Source of the DNA: Macropodus opercularis
Lineage: Eukaryota; Chordata; Actinopteri; Anabantiformes; Osphronemidae
Reading direction: 5' to 3'
Length of the DNA: 64,000 bases
Assembly: GCA_030770545.1 (NCBI GenBank)
Contig: CM061109.1
Location: 16,848,001-16,912,000, forward strand
Shown here: piece by piece, positions 1 through 13,199 of the stretch
Layout of the letters: the number at the start of each line of letters is the position of its first letter
Position numbering within the stretch: the stretch's first letter is position 1
The notes under the pieces: generated by a model
The model's database searches: none
Told to the model about the DNA's origin: nothing
Seen by the model: the letters and a program-made list of their open reading frames with translations, nothing else
Program-made: the position numbers and the translations under genes

Positions 1-58
1 CCAACTCACAAATCTAAAACCTCTTAGTGACGGACCTCGTCTTTCTGTCCACCTGCAG

Positions 59-3000
59 GTCTACCTGGGAGCTCAGATGCAGCGCATGGAACTGGAGAAC
101 CCCAACTACGCTCTGACTAGTACGTACCTTCATAATTCACTTCACTCCGCGTGTTCTGCTGTGATCGGTTCCTGTGGGGCAGCGATACCCACCCTCGCTG
201 GTACTGCAGGTACAGAGGTGCCGGTTGGTGACGCTCAGGAGTTCATGTCCTGAAACTGTAGACAGAGGAAGTGAAGCTCAAAGTGTGTGTGTGGCGTAAT
301 AGCAGTATTATTGTGGTTTTTGTGGGGTCCTTCAGCTCTTTTCAATGTTCTGCCAATTGCCTGGACAATGCAGCCAGTGTGGACAAAGATTTGTTTGTTC
401 CTGACACACACAAGTGGACAGACACACACACACAGACCTGCTCCGCTAACATCCTGGCCTCTTTTTCTTTGCGAACTTGTGTTTGCATGAAGGTTAAGTG
501 AACACACACGTGACTGATTCTCGCCTTCTTAACAGTCGACCTGTCTTCGCGTCGTCAGTCGTCAGCGTCGGGTTTCTGTGTGTGAGAGTCACTCTCAAGT
601 TCCTCAGAGGCTGCTGGAAACTGGTCAAGGTTGTTGGATTGTTAATGAGTTTTGTTAAGCTGAAAAACCTTTGCACTTTGACATGGAATGAATTAATCTT
701 TGGCTGATTTATATCTTTGTTAAAATGTTTTCCAAGTATTATCCATAGCCATATTTATTCATGGCAAGAATGCACAAACGAACAAACAGCGTTTCCTGTT
801 TATCAGACTGTGAATGAACTTTTAATTTCCTTCTGCTGTGGCTGCCGTTCACACTGTTCTGTAGGTTATATTCTAACAGTAACACTTTCCCTCGTGCAGC
901 CAAAACAACCAATTTGGTGGGTAGGAACATTTTATCTGATAACATCTTGATTATCAGCGGTAGACACCAAACAAACTGGTTCAGTCAAAGGTTCACCAGA
1001 GTCATCAAACTGAATGTTTGATTTCTAAAACAAACAGCATGGCGTGGTTGACATGCGTTGATATTTCTTCATGTGCATCTCAGGATTGTGACCTAATTGT
1101 TTTGTTATCTGCAGATAACGGCAAAATGAGTGGCAAACAGTTTGGTGGCACGCACGCTCAAGCTCAATGAACCGAGTCAGGAAGAGAGAAAAGGACCAGA
1201 AATGAGTGAAAGGAAAAAACACTGGCCACGTATTAAAAAGGCTGCTCAGGGAGAGTGGCAGCACTAATGAGCAGCTTGTTCTCTGTTAAAATGGGCTTCA
1301 CCGTATCACTCAACATCTCTTTTCTTTATCTCTTTTTTTTTTTGGTGAACCATAACGTTCGTCTTTGGCTTCTTCTTCTACTGCAGCCGTCCTGTGTGCT
1401 GTGCTCCCACGACAGTGTCAGAGTAGAAGCCCCAGTATGGACAAACAGCTTTTTATGGACGCCAACACTAACTCTGCAGAATGTTCTAGGCTTAGCTCAG
1501 TTTTTAAACCTTGTGTAAAACAAACAAACAGGGAAATTCCAAATTACCCAAAATGCTTCACTGTGAGCCTTGCGTGAGAATGTCCTTGTCTGGTTATTAG
1601 TTAAATGACTACGCCGGGAACAAGAAAGCAAACAGAGGAAGAAGATCTTATTCTTAACTGGATAATGCTATGAGAGAAAAATTGATCTGGAAAACAGAGC
1701 AACAGCAAAACTGGCATTAGTTTGACCAAGATGCCTAAACCTTTTGCACAGTACTGTATTTTGTTGTATGGCCTTAAAGCAGGTTAGTTTGTGTGGTGTG
1801 GCATTGAGCTGGAGGCTTTTCTGTTCATGTTCTGAGTGGCTGCACTAAAGTATGAGTAAAAAGCTAGTGGTCACCAAAAGGAGGTGTAGGACTGGTAGAA
1901 GTAAGGCTCATGGTGAATCCTTCTGGACCGTCTGTCCTGGTCGGCAGGAGATCGCAGCATCGTGCTTCGTCGTCCACACAGAAAAATAAAGTAGTGGAGC
2001 CTGATTCTGCTCACTGACTTCACCAGAGACTGCAGATGCGTTTTCCTCTGACCTGCTCCTTTAACAGCCTGTGGTCTGTGTGCGGTTCCTGGAAGCTTTC
2101 TTCTTTTCCAGAGCATTCTCATCCCGTCTCATCGGTTCCCTGGATCCTAGACAGAGAGCGTGTGTGTGCTGTTGTTGTCTGTTACGTAAGCTCTGCTCTC
2201 ACCAGCAGACAGAATGGAGGGAGAGAAAGACGGGGGACTGGGACGGTTGCGCTTCCCAATGAGCATTAATGCAAAGTCAGCAGGGAACGTACTCCCTCAC
2301 GGTTGCCTTCATTATGATTTATGGGTTGTCTGCTGTATAGAAGGTTGATGAAAGCCATTAGTTATAAACACTGTTTATAACACACAGCCCGTTTTTGCTG
2401 TTGCTGAATTATTTTGGGTAGAAAACCTGACTGTCGGGTAACTGAGGAGGAACCTGTGTTAGGAGTGAGGAGTTATGATCTCTCCATTTGTTTGTGTAGC
2501 AGTAAACCTTAATACAGCAACAGATGGTTAATGAGCAGCACTGTAAGAAAATAGTGCTGCATGGATAAATAAAAATATGTTTATATTAAAGTCACACGAC
2601 AGAAATGTTCGGTTTAAACGTGTATGTGACTTTATGACCAAACACGTTTTCATCACAGTTGAGTGTCCTACTGCAACTTCCAACTTTATCCAGAGAAGGT
2701 GTTTTACTGCCTTGAACTGAAATGCAACAACATTTATCACTCAGAATGTCCGTGTTGGGTTTTTGGGGACAGAGGCAGTTCGAGTGATGACGTGATTAAC
2801 GGAGCGAAAGACTGGATGATGGACTCTGTTTTATTACAGACGTACTTATATATTTAGACCGTGAGGAAGGAAGGAAAGAGTGCAAGTCATCATCCCGTTA
2901 GGAGCTAGACGGAGAAGGAGGAGGAGGAGGAGGAAGCGTGGCTCTGACGCCTGTGCTTGGTTTTTGCTCTTTTTTCAGTGTTTTACGGCAGACATGTATT

Positions 3001-6000
3001 GAACAGTTGTTTTCTAAAATTCTGTGGGATCTCTGATCGTTTATTTGCCTTCATCAGGACAGTTTTTATGTTTTGGACACATTAAGGTGTCATTTCGCTT
3101 CGTTCTGGAGCAGGAACCCACCTTACTTTGGCTGTATGTGAAGACAGTGTTAAGTACTCCTTTAATCGGTAAACTATGATTTTATACTCCTCTTGACTTT
3201 TGTATGACTATTTGCATCTATAAAATGTGATGTGCTGCAGCGTGGAGGAGCAGATAGTCGTCTACATGTATTATGTATAAAATGTGCGCAGGTCCATCTG
3301 TTTTTTGTGTGTTTTTTTATTCATAGGTTTAAAGGCACTGCAGGTAAAGTGCCAGCATCGGTTTCTCTGGATTTGTTCTAGACACGTCACTTCTGTTTTG
3401 TTTCATAAGACACTTTTTTTGGAGGCTTCCTGAAATGTGGTGAAACTTTGGACCATCATTGTTGAGGTTTTATTGAGTTTTGAAACAACCTAAGACAGAC
3501 AATACGACTGAACGACTCAATAAGTTGTTTTTTAAACAAGCTGAGCGACAACAGAAGCGTGGAACCAACAGACAGTAAAACAGCGGACTCTCTGCTGGGA
3601 GCTGATACGTTCTAACTTTGAATTGTACGTTTCCTGATCTACTTATCTCCTTCACTGAGCGTGAAGGAGCAGTCTGCTGAAGAAACGGGCCCTGATGTGC
3701 TGTCTCTTTTGCCACTGGAGAAAGTATTTCAGCAGCTGTCAGCACACATAACTTACAGTAATCTTTTAAATCTTGTGGTGTAAACAGTCCACTCTCCAGA
3801 TGTTTGGGCTGCACACTGACAAATTGCACAGTCCGCACGGACCTTTGCAGACTTTGGCACATGACAAATGCACATCACACATACTCTTGCCGACACGTGG
3901 AACGCGTCAGCCTTTTAAAGGAGCAGACTTAACTTTTCGGTAAATCTTTGTGGCTGTTGTTTTTTGTTTCTCTCAGGTCGTTTCCGTCAGATCGAGGTCT
4001 TGACTACAGTAGCTAACGAATTCTTCCAACTCTACAGTCAAGTCTCTGGCCAACCTGTGCAATGTATTAGCACAAGAGACCAAGGTGACTATGCCAAAAA
4101 CTTACAGTGTGTTCTAATAAAATACTCTCTCTATGAATGCTCAGGGTTTTATTTTGGGTTCTTCATATCTACATTATTGCATCTCTTACAGAAGGTGAGG
4201 GAGGAGAAGGAGTAGCTGCACAGTCTTCTCCTCCTCCAAATGTGAAGAATTCTGCGCGTAACATGGCCAAACTCCTCAAAAGAAAATTGAGCAAAAACAA
4301 CGTGACGGCAGGCTCTGAAGCGTCCGAGTCCTCTGAAACGCACAGAGCTAGCCAGCCCAACCAGCTGGCCGCACACAACCCATCTGACCACGCACACACC
4401 GGCACGTCCACGGGTCAAGAACAGGACAGTAGCGCAGACGCAGACCACCAAGCAGAGGTGGCCAGTTCGAAACACAGCCGCAAGAAAGACGGCTGTTCCT
4501 TGGCAACAGTTACTGAGGAACCCAACGGGGATGGGGAGACGGATCGACTGACGGGTGACAGGTACATCAGGAGTTAGTTGTCATGTGAATTTGGTTTGAC
4601 AGTTCCCTAACATCTGATCTCTCAACAGTCCTGAACAGAGTAGCACTAGACAAGCAGCAAGTAGAGACCATCAATCAGAACCAGCAGGCCTCCAGTCAAT
4701 GAATCAGAGTAACGTGGAGAGAAACCAGGTGTTGGAAGAAGCAGAGGACAAAAACATAATCTCAACCATGGAGAAGCCTCCTCCCGCCCTGGCGCCGCCT
4801 CACCTGGCCCAGCTCCGCAATGAAAACGCAGACTCTTTTGATTTTGAAGAGGTATGCTGTTGTCCTTCGTCCTCTCTAGCAGAGTAATCCATACTGTAGT
4901 CATGTCGATCTGGTGCGATGATCTGATGATGTCTTGAACTGAATATTAAGAGACATTTGAAGGTGGAGCAACTTTTAACCGTCAGTGGAAAATGTGAAAA
5001 TGTAAAAACCTTAGACCATCCAGAATAACAAAACAAACACAAGGTGCTGGAAATAACCTGCAAGACAAGACCATCTGTCAGTCACTTAGTTGGTGCATTA
5101 GAAATCTCTATAAGAGCTGGATTGTTTTTGTTTTGAATGTAGATACCATCAGTGGGTCTCATGTTAGATTATGGTTATGGTGCATGAACATTTTTCTTAG
5201 TTTCCATCTGTGGTTGGTTACACCCGCTACAAAAATAGTTCAGTCAAATGCATGTAAATAAAGAGGGATCGAAATCCCTTTGTCGTATTTGAATTTACCT
5301 CTAGGGTGATTTTATATTGAAATAGTCCCTGCGTCAGTCTGTCCTGTTGTTTATAGACTGACAAAATTAAACAAAATGATTTTTCACTATTTATTTGAGA
5401 AGAAGAACAAGATACATGCTCCATTACGTTCTTCTAATATTATTTTCATTCAGATTCAGAGCAATGAAGATGAGGTGTTGCCAGAAAGAACACCCAGACC
5501 CAACGGTGAGTTGACCTCAACCTTAAATTCTAAGTTTTGGTGTGTTTTGAGGTCTTCAATATGTTTCCTTTCATTTCAGTTATATTTTGTCATTGATTAT
5601 CTTCATTTTACTTGCTGGAATTATAATCAAACAGCCCTATACATTGGAAATGGAGTCTTCACTGGATTCTGTTAAAGCTCTGTTAGATCAACTCTTATGT
5701 AATTCTAGTCCTCAGACTGACTAATCAGGATTTATTAAACAATGAACGTCTACGCCTTATAATAATAGTTTGTATTCTGTATATATCAATATTATGAAGG
5801 TATGGGAATGTAGATTTCCATTAAACGAGGTGCAGAAACACAAATGCAACATAAATTAGAAAAAAATAAACAGTGTAATATAATAGTAAATCTACACACA
5901 CACACACTGATTTGCCCAATTATGTACACATGCATAACAATGCATAATTAAATAAAGTTTATATACCGGTACCTTGTAAATGTAAACTATACAGCTGTGA

Positions 6001-9000
6001 ACCTCAGGCCAGTGTTACAAGAAGCATAAACACTACGGCTGCACATTCTCCGAGCACAAGCGTGCTTGTGTGTTTATGTGTAGCAGGATGGGAGTCCGGT
6101 GTTGTAACAGACCCCTCTGCTGCACGCTCACGGTACCACACGTCAGGATTCATCCAGAAAGTCATGTTCTGGTTTTGGACTTTTCTGTTCCACGAAGCAC
6201 AAAAACCGAAACATGATATTTTCTCCATCGCTACAGCTAAACTATGTGCATAAATCTCTAGCACGCTACAGCAGTGTTATATAATGTTTTCATTAACATC
6301 AGGGTTAAAAAAACACACCTCCTTCTGCAGCAGGTTGTCCAAACCCAGTATGCTTTACTGGTGTAATTAAGCGTGTCATGATTTAGACTAGTAATGGTCT
6401 TAAACAATGTGTTTCACAATGCAGAATCAGTCAAACTGTTGTTAATACAAAATGTTTGCTAACAACACAATAAAAAGATAAGACCAACGGAAAAAAATAA
6501 TCAAGAAAACTGCAGTCAAAACTTACGTTGTAATAAAGACAGGAGAAATGTCAAGTGAGTTGCTCCGGGATCCAGAGTAATGTAGTTCACTGTTACATAA
6601 TCACTGCACTGGGTTCATTTGCATCTGAATTTCTGTTTTCTCTTTCTGTCTTGCTTTGTGCATCTAAATTGAATGTTCAGTGAATAAACCCTCCCTTAAA
6701 GCTCTCAGGTAATTTTATTTAAATAACTGTTAAGTATTCATCAGTGGATTTTATGAGAAAACACATATTTTACAAAAATAATCAGAACTTGTTTCTTTCT
6801 TCTCATTAATCATCTCGTGTCTCCCTCTGATTTATCATGTGACTTTTTGCAGTAGCAGCTAATTAAAAGTAAAATGACAATAATCCCAGTGACTTGTACA
6901 GGCTGTAGTGCCTGGTTTTCCCAGTGGAAGTGATTCCAGTCTGCCACTTGCTGGACAGAGGAGGCCCAGCAGGAATATTCACAGTTTTTCTTGTGTGTCT
7001 CCGTCAGACTTGTGGCGGACGGTCAGTCAGCAGTCGGACAGCAGTGGCTTTGCTGAGGAACCGTCTGCGGACTCCAACAGCAATCTCAAGGTCAGTTGTC
7101 TTTTTTTTTTTTTTGTCTTCCGGTTTTGGTCACCGCGTTTAACCTTTACTTACGCTATTTGAATTGACTCATATTTCCAGTCAGAGCCTTACCACATTGG
7201 GGAGGCAGACATCTGTGCAGATTAGTTACTTGTTAGCAGGAAGAAAATAATTTCATAATGTGTAATGACACCATATAAGGAGCAAACATGCTGCAGCAGA
7301 AAGGAGAATTCATTTGAAAGAAATTCTTCAGACACCAGGTTCAGAAATGATTAACAAAATGCATCGAGGAGTCTGTGTTTAGATCCTCTCAGTTGTACAA
7401 ATGTATTCAGCCAGCTACTGTTCTCTTTTGTACATCTGACCTACTTGTAATAAAATTAATTCACATGATTACTGCAGAGCTTTGGCAACTTTTTCCTCTT
7501 GGCTAGTGAGTTTTGAGCAGTTCAGTAAGTTAACCTTGGGTTGACATTGGTGTTGACAGTAATTTTAATGACTGTAGCTTCTGTGACTGGTAAATAATTG
7601 ATAATTAAATGTAATTAGTTGCAGGTGAGTAGTGACAGCTGTGACAGTGAGACCACTGTGACGTCACACCCGTCTCAAGACGTGACCACCCCTGTTCCCA
7701 TGGACCAGTCGGTCTTCGATTTGCCGGACGGCCGAGAGAAAGAGGCGCCACCTGGATGTGCCGCTGAGGCTGATGGGAAGAGTAGTTCCATGGAGGAAAA
7801 CAAGCATGATGGGAGTTCAGAGGAGGTTCCACAGTACACAGCCCACCAGCTCCCAAAGAGACCAGTGGAAGTAGAGCGAAATGAGACCCTCCTGGAGGAG
7901 CCGGTTGAGACTGAAGACAGGACTGTTTCTGAACCTGAAGCAGGACCGGAAAGTTGCCCTTGTACGTCAGACTCAGGTCAAAAACCACAGCATGTTCAGA
8001 ACCAGGCAGAGACTGCAGCACCCACAGAAGACGTTGGTGCTGAGGGTGAGGCCCCAGAGACCGTCTTAAATGATTCTGGTTTACTTTATCCTCTTCCTTC
8101 ATCTTCTCCGGTCCTCTGTGCTCTGAATCGAGCCAAACAGATTCAGATGAGCAGGGCAGGGCAGGGGGTCGGACCACTTCCCGATGAAGTGTCCAAAAGC
8201 TTGGAGAGAGGACGGGGAAGACGTCGCAACCCCATGCAGAGGTCCTCCTCCCTGCCCACATCACTCCTCTCGCCTTCCAGGGTCGTGTCCTCTGTCAGGA
8301 TCCAGTTTGGGCGAGGCCAAGCTGCCTGCACCCTGCCCAAGTACTCATTTAAATACACCCAGGATGACGAAGGGGGCAGTGAAGAGGAGGAGAAGGCAGA
8401 GAAGGAGGAGAAGGCAGAGAAGGAGGAGAAGGAGGAGAAGGAGGAGGAGGAGGAGGAGGAGGAAGGTCAAACAAACTGTCAGTCTACTCTGTTCATAAAT
8501 CCTCCTTCTTCGTCTAAGTTTAGTGCGAAACCAAGGCTTCCCACAGAAGCTCCTGTCCCCCCTAAACCCATCCCACGCTACCTTTTGCTTTCATCTGGTT
8601 CCTCGCAGACCTCTAGTCCTCCTCCTGATTGGTTGCCTGGAGGCCGTGACCACTCCTGGAGCACCCAGAGTGTTCCGGATCTCTCCTTCAACCAGCATCA
8701 GCCTGGAGACTTCCAACAAAACCTCAACTCCAAACAAAACCAGCAAAGTTGGAATCCAGGCCAGGTGACGTCCTCTTATCCTCACCCTCATCCTGCAGCT
8801 CAGTATTTAAACCTCAGTCCCAATCCTAGTCCAGGGCTGAACAGCAACTCATACCTCTTCACTTTGAATCCTCCTCCAAAGTACCCCTCCCGCCTCCAAC
8901 CGTATGCTAGTCTTCCTGACCTCCATCACCACCACAGCCCCTCCATGAACCATCATTCCAGTCTGACCAGTCTCCACCAGCCAACAGCTCCCAGCGTCCC

Positions 9001-10971
9001 CCAGCAAGGCAGCGCCGCCACCTTGCATCAGCCCTCCAACCAACCAACTCCTCACCATGTCCGTTCAGGAAGCCCCCATCCTGGATCCCCCTTAATTCAC
9101 CACCAGGGCTACAGCTTCTCATACAGTCATCAGCCGCCCTATCATGTCACACCTCATGGCTCACCTTATGCCTCGCCCTACCTTGGTTACCATGGCTACA
9201 GCACGTACCCTCCCCCTGCATACCCACAGCCTCTCATCCAGTGTCCACCACTGGTCCCTGAACACGGCCTCCACCCAGGTCTTACTTCCCCTGCTCCAGG
9301 ATTCTTCCCAGCCCTCGGCCAAGGTCACGGCCTCCAACCAGGACTCGCTCCAGCTGCTGCTCCAGGTCCAGGATCCAACCAGGGCCCATCCAGTACTGAG
9401 ATGCAACTGAGGAGAGTTTTGCATGATATCCGGGGAACAGTTCACAGTCTGAGCCAGGTTGGTCATCTTCAGTCTTGGTCTGTAAGTGAACTGTAACTGT
9501 CTGTAATTGAAGTGTTTGGACCAGGTTAGCTTGAGCTTCTTGTTCTTTAGCCAGCTAGTTGATTTCCATTTCTGAAATTGCTGTCCTGTTCATCTAGAAC
9601 CGAGCTGACACTCCAGACGGCTTCAGTGAGCGCAGAACACCTTTTTCCAGCCAGCAGGTATTTCCATCTCCTGTATGCTCTTGCAGAAGTTTATAAAAGT
9701 CTGTTCAGCATCACTATTATTATTGATATTATTATATTTTTTCTCTCTCTCTGTTTACAGTCTTTGTTAGAGTTTCAGCAGAAGAGGCGAAGTCTGAACT
9801 TATTCCGCAGTCAAATGATGGACTTGGAGCTGTCAATCATCCGACAGCAGGCTATGGTCTACAAACACCTGAGCCCTGCTGACAGGTGATGTTTAGCAGC
9901 AGTCAGATGTTTTCCACAGGGACCTGGACCAATGTGCAAACAACCCTTGTGTGTGTGTGTGTGTGTGTGTGTAGGTTGGAGGTGGAGCAACTTCAGTCTC
10001 TGCGTTCGGCCGTTAGAGAGGAACTGCAAGAGCTGGAACAACAGCTGGAAGACCGACTGATGGAGCTGACGCATCACAGGGTATAGACTTGGGTTTAATG
10101 TTCAGCCAATACCGTCTACATGCTGGTATGACCACAGTTGTCTGAAACTGTCTGTTTTCTTAAAACCCGTAAGGTCATTTTTTAGCAGATAAACTTGATG
10201 TGGGCTTGTGTTGCTGATCACCCCTGTTCTTGTTCTCAGGGCCTCCATAGAGACAGCAGTGTTGACAGCCTGTCCACTGCGTCTGCACTGAGAGCCATGG
10301 AGCCGGTCAGTGTACAGACACACTTACCTGTGATAAAAAGTGCTTACATTTTTGTCTTAAAGTTAAACTTTCTGATGTCTCCAGATGTCAGACCTCCTCA
10401 GAGAGCAGCTCTACCTCCAATCCGAGCTCAGTTACGACGGCCGAGCTCCCTCTACCAACCCTTCCTCCCGATCGGCCAGTCCAATCGAAGGAGACGGTGG
10501 AGACGACGAGCAGACGCAAAGCGTGTACCGAGCATCAATCAGCATAACCCCCGCCCCTCCTCCTCGACCCAACACACATACCGTGGAAGTGGAGGGCGAG
10601 GGACAGAGGGACACAGGAGGAGTAGGTGGCCGTACAGAACTGCCAGAAGAGAAGGGAACAGCAGAAGGAGTCAGACTGGACAACCTGCAGCAGCTCATCA
10701 GAGAGGTAACAGCAGCTTTTTTATAAGTCAAGTCTGGTCATAGGTTGGTGTGGTGTCGGCTTCCTTAACGTGCATAGATATTTTTCTCCAATTACACTGA
10801 GTACTGTCTGTGGTCATTTAAATGTTTCAGCCACTGCTTCATCAGTTCTTCTCTGTTTTGCAGATTCGAGAGAGCGTGGCGCAGGAGGTCCGGCAGGAGA
10901 TCTACAGTGAGCTACTGGCTGCTGTGTCGCCGCGGCGATCGCCGCTGCCTGCCAGGCAACACCCGCTGTAG
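59..10971 (+). CDS. itprid2: ITPRID2 (SSFA2/KRAP), 3' portion: IP3-receptor-interacting scaffold
   Basis: Thirteen coding exons join in phase: 59-119, 3977-4084, 4192-4561, 4629-4851, 5454-5505, 7008-7090, 7625-9457, 9598-9657, 9761-9885, 9975-10080, 10240-10305, 10385-10705, 10864-10971 (stop TAG). They encode 1171 residues; the 5' exons lie off the left edge. Family knowledge: KRAP/ITPRID2 binds IP3 receptors and tethers them near actin to license local calcium release. Seen: the end of the ITPR-interacting domain (NPNYALTS, then RFRQIEVLTTVANEFFQLYS), a family-typical SSDSCDSETTVTSHPS stretch at the start of the 1.8-kb exon, an acidic Glu/Lys tract (about residues 548-580), a long Pro/His/Ser/Tyr-rich low-complexity segment, and a C-terminal coiled coil (about 931-1007, with RSLNLFRSQMMDLEL and ELQELEQQLEDRL). 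An amphipathic helix (LQQLIREIRESVAQEV) is close to the end. TESPA1 and ITPRID1 are relatives, but the length and C-terminus fit ITPRID2 best. Confidence 0.88.
120..3976 (+). other. ITPRID2 intron, no gene recognised
   Basis: A 3.86-kb intron separates the first visible ITPRID2 exon from the next. The donor follows ACTA at 120 and the acceptor TTTCTCTCAG ends at 3976. It is AT-rich with short TG/CA runs (about 284-300 and 420-440) and a (GGA)n stretch near 2915-2933. An antisense open frame of 130 codons (3470-3862) has no recognisable family or splice partner. I see no RNA gene or transposon. Confidence 0.7.
5506..7007 (+). other. ITPRID2 intron; acceptor choice decides the frame
   Basis: This is a 1.5-kb AT-rich intron. 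The open frame of the downstream exon extends upstream to about 6902, but the upstream exon ends in phase 1. Only the acceptor ending at 7007 (TGTGTCTCCGTCAG) restores frame, giving ...RPN-DLWRTVSQQS. The AGs at 6901 and 6924 would not. No other gene is visible in it. Confidence 0.75.
8370..8466 (+). repeat. itprid2: Coding GAG/AAG microsatellite (Glu/Lys tract) in ITPRID2
   Basis: A purine-only run of GAG, GAA and AAG codons in the large exon encodes an almost pure Glu/Lys stretch of about 30 residues ending in eight consecutive glutamates. It sits between the basic SLERGRGRRRNPMQRS region and the Pro-rich segment. Triplet-unit slippage would vary the length without breaking frame, so length polymorphism is expected. 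Confidence 0.85.
9948..9974 (+). repeat. (TG)n microsatellite serving as the 3' splice-site tract of an ITPRID2 intron
   Basis: The 89-bp intron 9886-9974 ends in about 12 TG units followed directly by TAG and exon 9975. The only conventional pyrimidines upstream are CCCTT at 9944-9948. The flanking exons join in phase (ADR-LEVEQLQ), so this AG is the functional acceptor. Confidence 0.85.
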
Positions 10972-13102
10972 CCGTCACCAGCAGAGCACCACTCTTTTAC
11001 CCTCAGCCTGAACCACTGTCTTTTCGTAACACTGTATAGCTGGGTAACACTGTGTGTGTGGAACACTATGTGTCTGTAGCACTGTACGTCTGTAACACTG
11101 ATGATGATCTGAACAACCGCGTCCGTCATGTTGCTAAGGAGTGTCGCGGAAAGTGGAGCCTCACACATACGCAGAGAGCACGTTTCCCAGCGTCTGCCAC
11201 ATGAACGGGTCTGACCACAGCTCCTCCAGCGTCCATTTCACTATGAGCCATGTCTGTGTCACATTCTGTTTCCTGTTCTAAACAAACTATCACTGCTAGT
11301 CACACTACTAGTACTGAAGATAGTATTGTTAGCACTACCACTAACACCAGTCCTGTGGAAGTTCCTTATTTGGTCTCAGCCAGATCAAATCCTGTGTTTT
11401 TATTTTCCCACATAACAACTACAGTTCAGGTCCATGTTACAATTTAAAACGTACCAGTTGCTAGTGTTTATGGGGCAGCCGGTTCACCCAGATGCAGAGA
11501 AAACTTTTTTCCATCATGCTGTTCTTTGAGGTCTAAGTTCTGTCCCTTAGAGCGTTCCATACGTTACTTCAAAGCGTGATAAGATTTAAAAGATTGAACA
11601 CAGCAGGTGTGTATAATTATTACAACTGTCCTAATCTACTCGCATTCCTTCATTTCTAATGGGCATGCTGAGGTTCAAACTGAGCTAGTCTATACTTCAA
11701 AGTTACTCGTTCCATGCACATTTCAGCTTAACCTAAAAGATTTAAGAGACTTTTAAGGTATATCATAAAGGGGTCATGATGCTACAGCTGTTGTCTTTCC
11801 CTCAAGATCATCTGCGTCAGCGATGTCATACTTATGGTTCTTATCCTAAATAGTTGCTTTTATGTTTCCTCAGCCACCTACTACTTGAAACCCAGTTTAG
11901 TTCACCGTAACTGTCGACATTTTCGAGCGAGGCTAAAGGCCTTGGTCTGCTCTATTAGCTGATGAGCAGAGTGGACAATGTAACAGCACTGTTTGTGCTT
12001 AGCGAGACTAAACGTGTGGTGACAAGAAGCAGCACTTTACAGAAGCAGGTTTTGGAAAGTTGCCACGGTGACGATGATGTGTTAGTCAGAGGAAGGCGCT
12101 GCGAGGCGGTGGTGGTGCCCAAACCTTAGTTGCATCAGCATGTTAGCTTGGGCAACGAATCTATGTGCAATAATATGAACACACAAATTATGTTATATAT
12201 TATTAACAATATGAACATAATAAATTATCAATAAATCACTGCAAACATTTCAGGTGTGGTCGCCATCCTGCACTATTTCACCACACACTGTCTAACACCA
12301 ATTAATCCACTAACTGATTTTTTTTATTCTTAGCTCGGATTCATTAAGTGACTTATTATTTACTGATTAGCATTTATTGAGTTATCTGTTTCCTTAAGCA
12401 TTAAAGCCTGTGTGTCTCTGTGATCGCTCGCATGTTTCTGTATATACTATCATTTACAGAAGACAAACTTTTAGTAGCTGAGGTGAAACTAAAACTCACG
12501 CCTGTAATGAAGCAATGATTCAAAAAAACAATTCCACACAGACTTACATTACAATTAGAATCACACCATCTGTCTTTATCTTTATCAGCAATAAAAAGGG
12601 AATGACAGCTAAAACGTTCCTTTACTAATCATTTGGATCTTTCAGACACACACGTCATCCATCAAATGTCAAAAACAAATGGAGCTTGCTAAAGTGTGTA
12701 TTCAGTCTTTTTCATCATTCTCAAAAATTTTCAACTGGATTAATTGTAAATTCTCTTTGTTCTATTTGTGGAAAATGTTCTAGTTTTTCAATTTTAAAGG
12801 CTTATGGATTACAAACTTGGCTCTGCTGGAACAAAACTCACTGTGAGCTCTGAGGCGATTAATATATTTTTGTTTTTATTCACTTTGGTATTTTTTACTG
12901 AGCAACTCTTTTTACATGCTTTTAATCAACTGTGACGTGTCTGTCAACAGCATTCACAGTATTGTTATTTACACTTTACTGTCTACTTGTTGGTGTCCAT
13001 TAATTTGTATTGATGTCTTTTAATGATGATGTGCATTTTGTACTGATGTCTTGTCAGTGGGGTGCAGCGGAGTGATCACTCTGTAGAGATGAAGATAATA
13101 AA
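10972..13102 (+). other. itprid2: Probable 3'UTR and downstream flank of ITPRID2
   Basis: After the TAG at 10969-10971 there are 2.1 kb of non-coding, AT-leaning sequence with no gene. AATAAA hexamers occur at 12219-12224, 12230-12235, 12590-12595 and 13097-13102, so several alternative polyadenylation sites are possible. Which is used cannot be read from sequence alone. Confidence 0.55.
13097..13102 (+). terminator. Most distal candidate polyadenylation signal of ITPRID2
   Basis: AATAAA followed by a T-rich stretch (GTATTTATTG) before the GC-richer segment that precedes CWC22. It is the last such hexamer before the CWC22 promoter region. Earlier hexamers at 12219 and 12590 are alternatives. 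Confidence 0.4.
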
Positions 13103-13153
13103 GATGTATTTATTGTAAGCACGGTGTGGCGCCTTATTTATGGTCGTTGTCCG

Positions 13154-13167
13154 CCAACAGGGGGCGA
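13154..13167 (+). promoter_or_regulatory. Candidate CTCF-type motif between ITPRID2 and CWC22
   Basis: CCAACAGGGGGCGA closely matches the CTCF core CCA(C/G)(C/T)AG(A/G)(G/T)GGC(A/G)(C/G), differing only at position 4 and the final base. It lies in the short spacer between two tandem genes, where boundary elements are common. Motif match only. Confidence 0.4.
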
Positions 13168-13199
13168 CAACAGACCAGGCGAACCAGGCGTGGGGGCTT

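Noticed and set aside
3470..3862. 130-codon antisense frame in an ITPRID2 intron
   Set aside because: Not recognisable, with no promoter or splice support. Its length is within chance expectation for 64 kb.
4149..4475. Antisense frames opposite ITPRID2 exon 4192-4561
   Set aside because: Shadows of a coding exon with no independent support.
6902..7007. Upstream extension of the DLWRTVSQQS exon of ITPRID2
   Set aside because: The frame is open, but AGs at 6901 and 6924 do not match the phase of the preceding exon, while the AG at 7007 does and has a good pyrimidine tract.
7605..8264. 219-codon antisense open frame
   Set aside because: It lies wholly opposite the ITPRID2 1.8-kb coding exon and has no family features.
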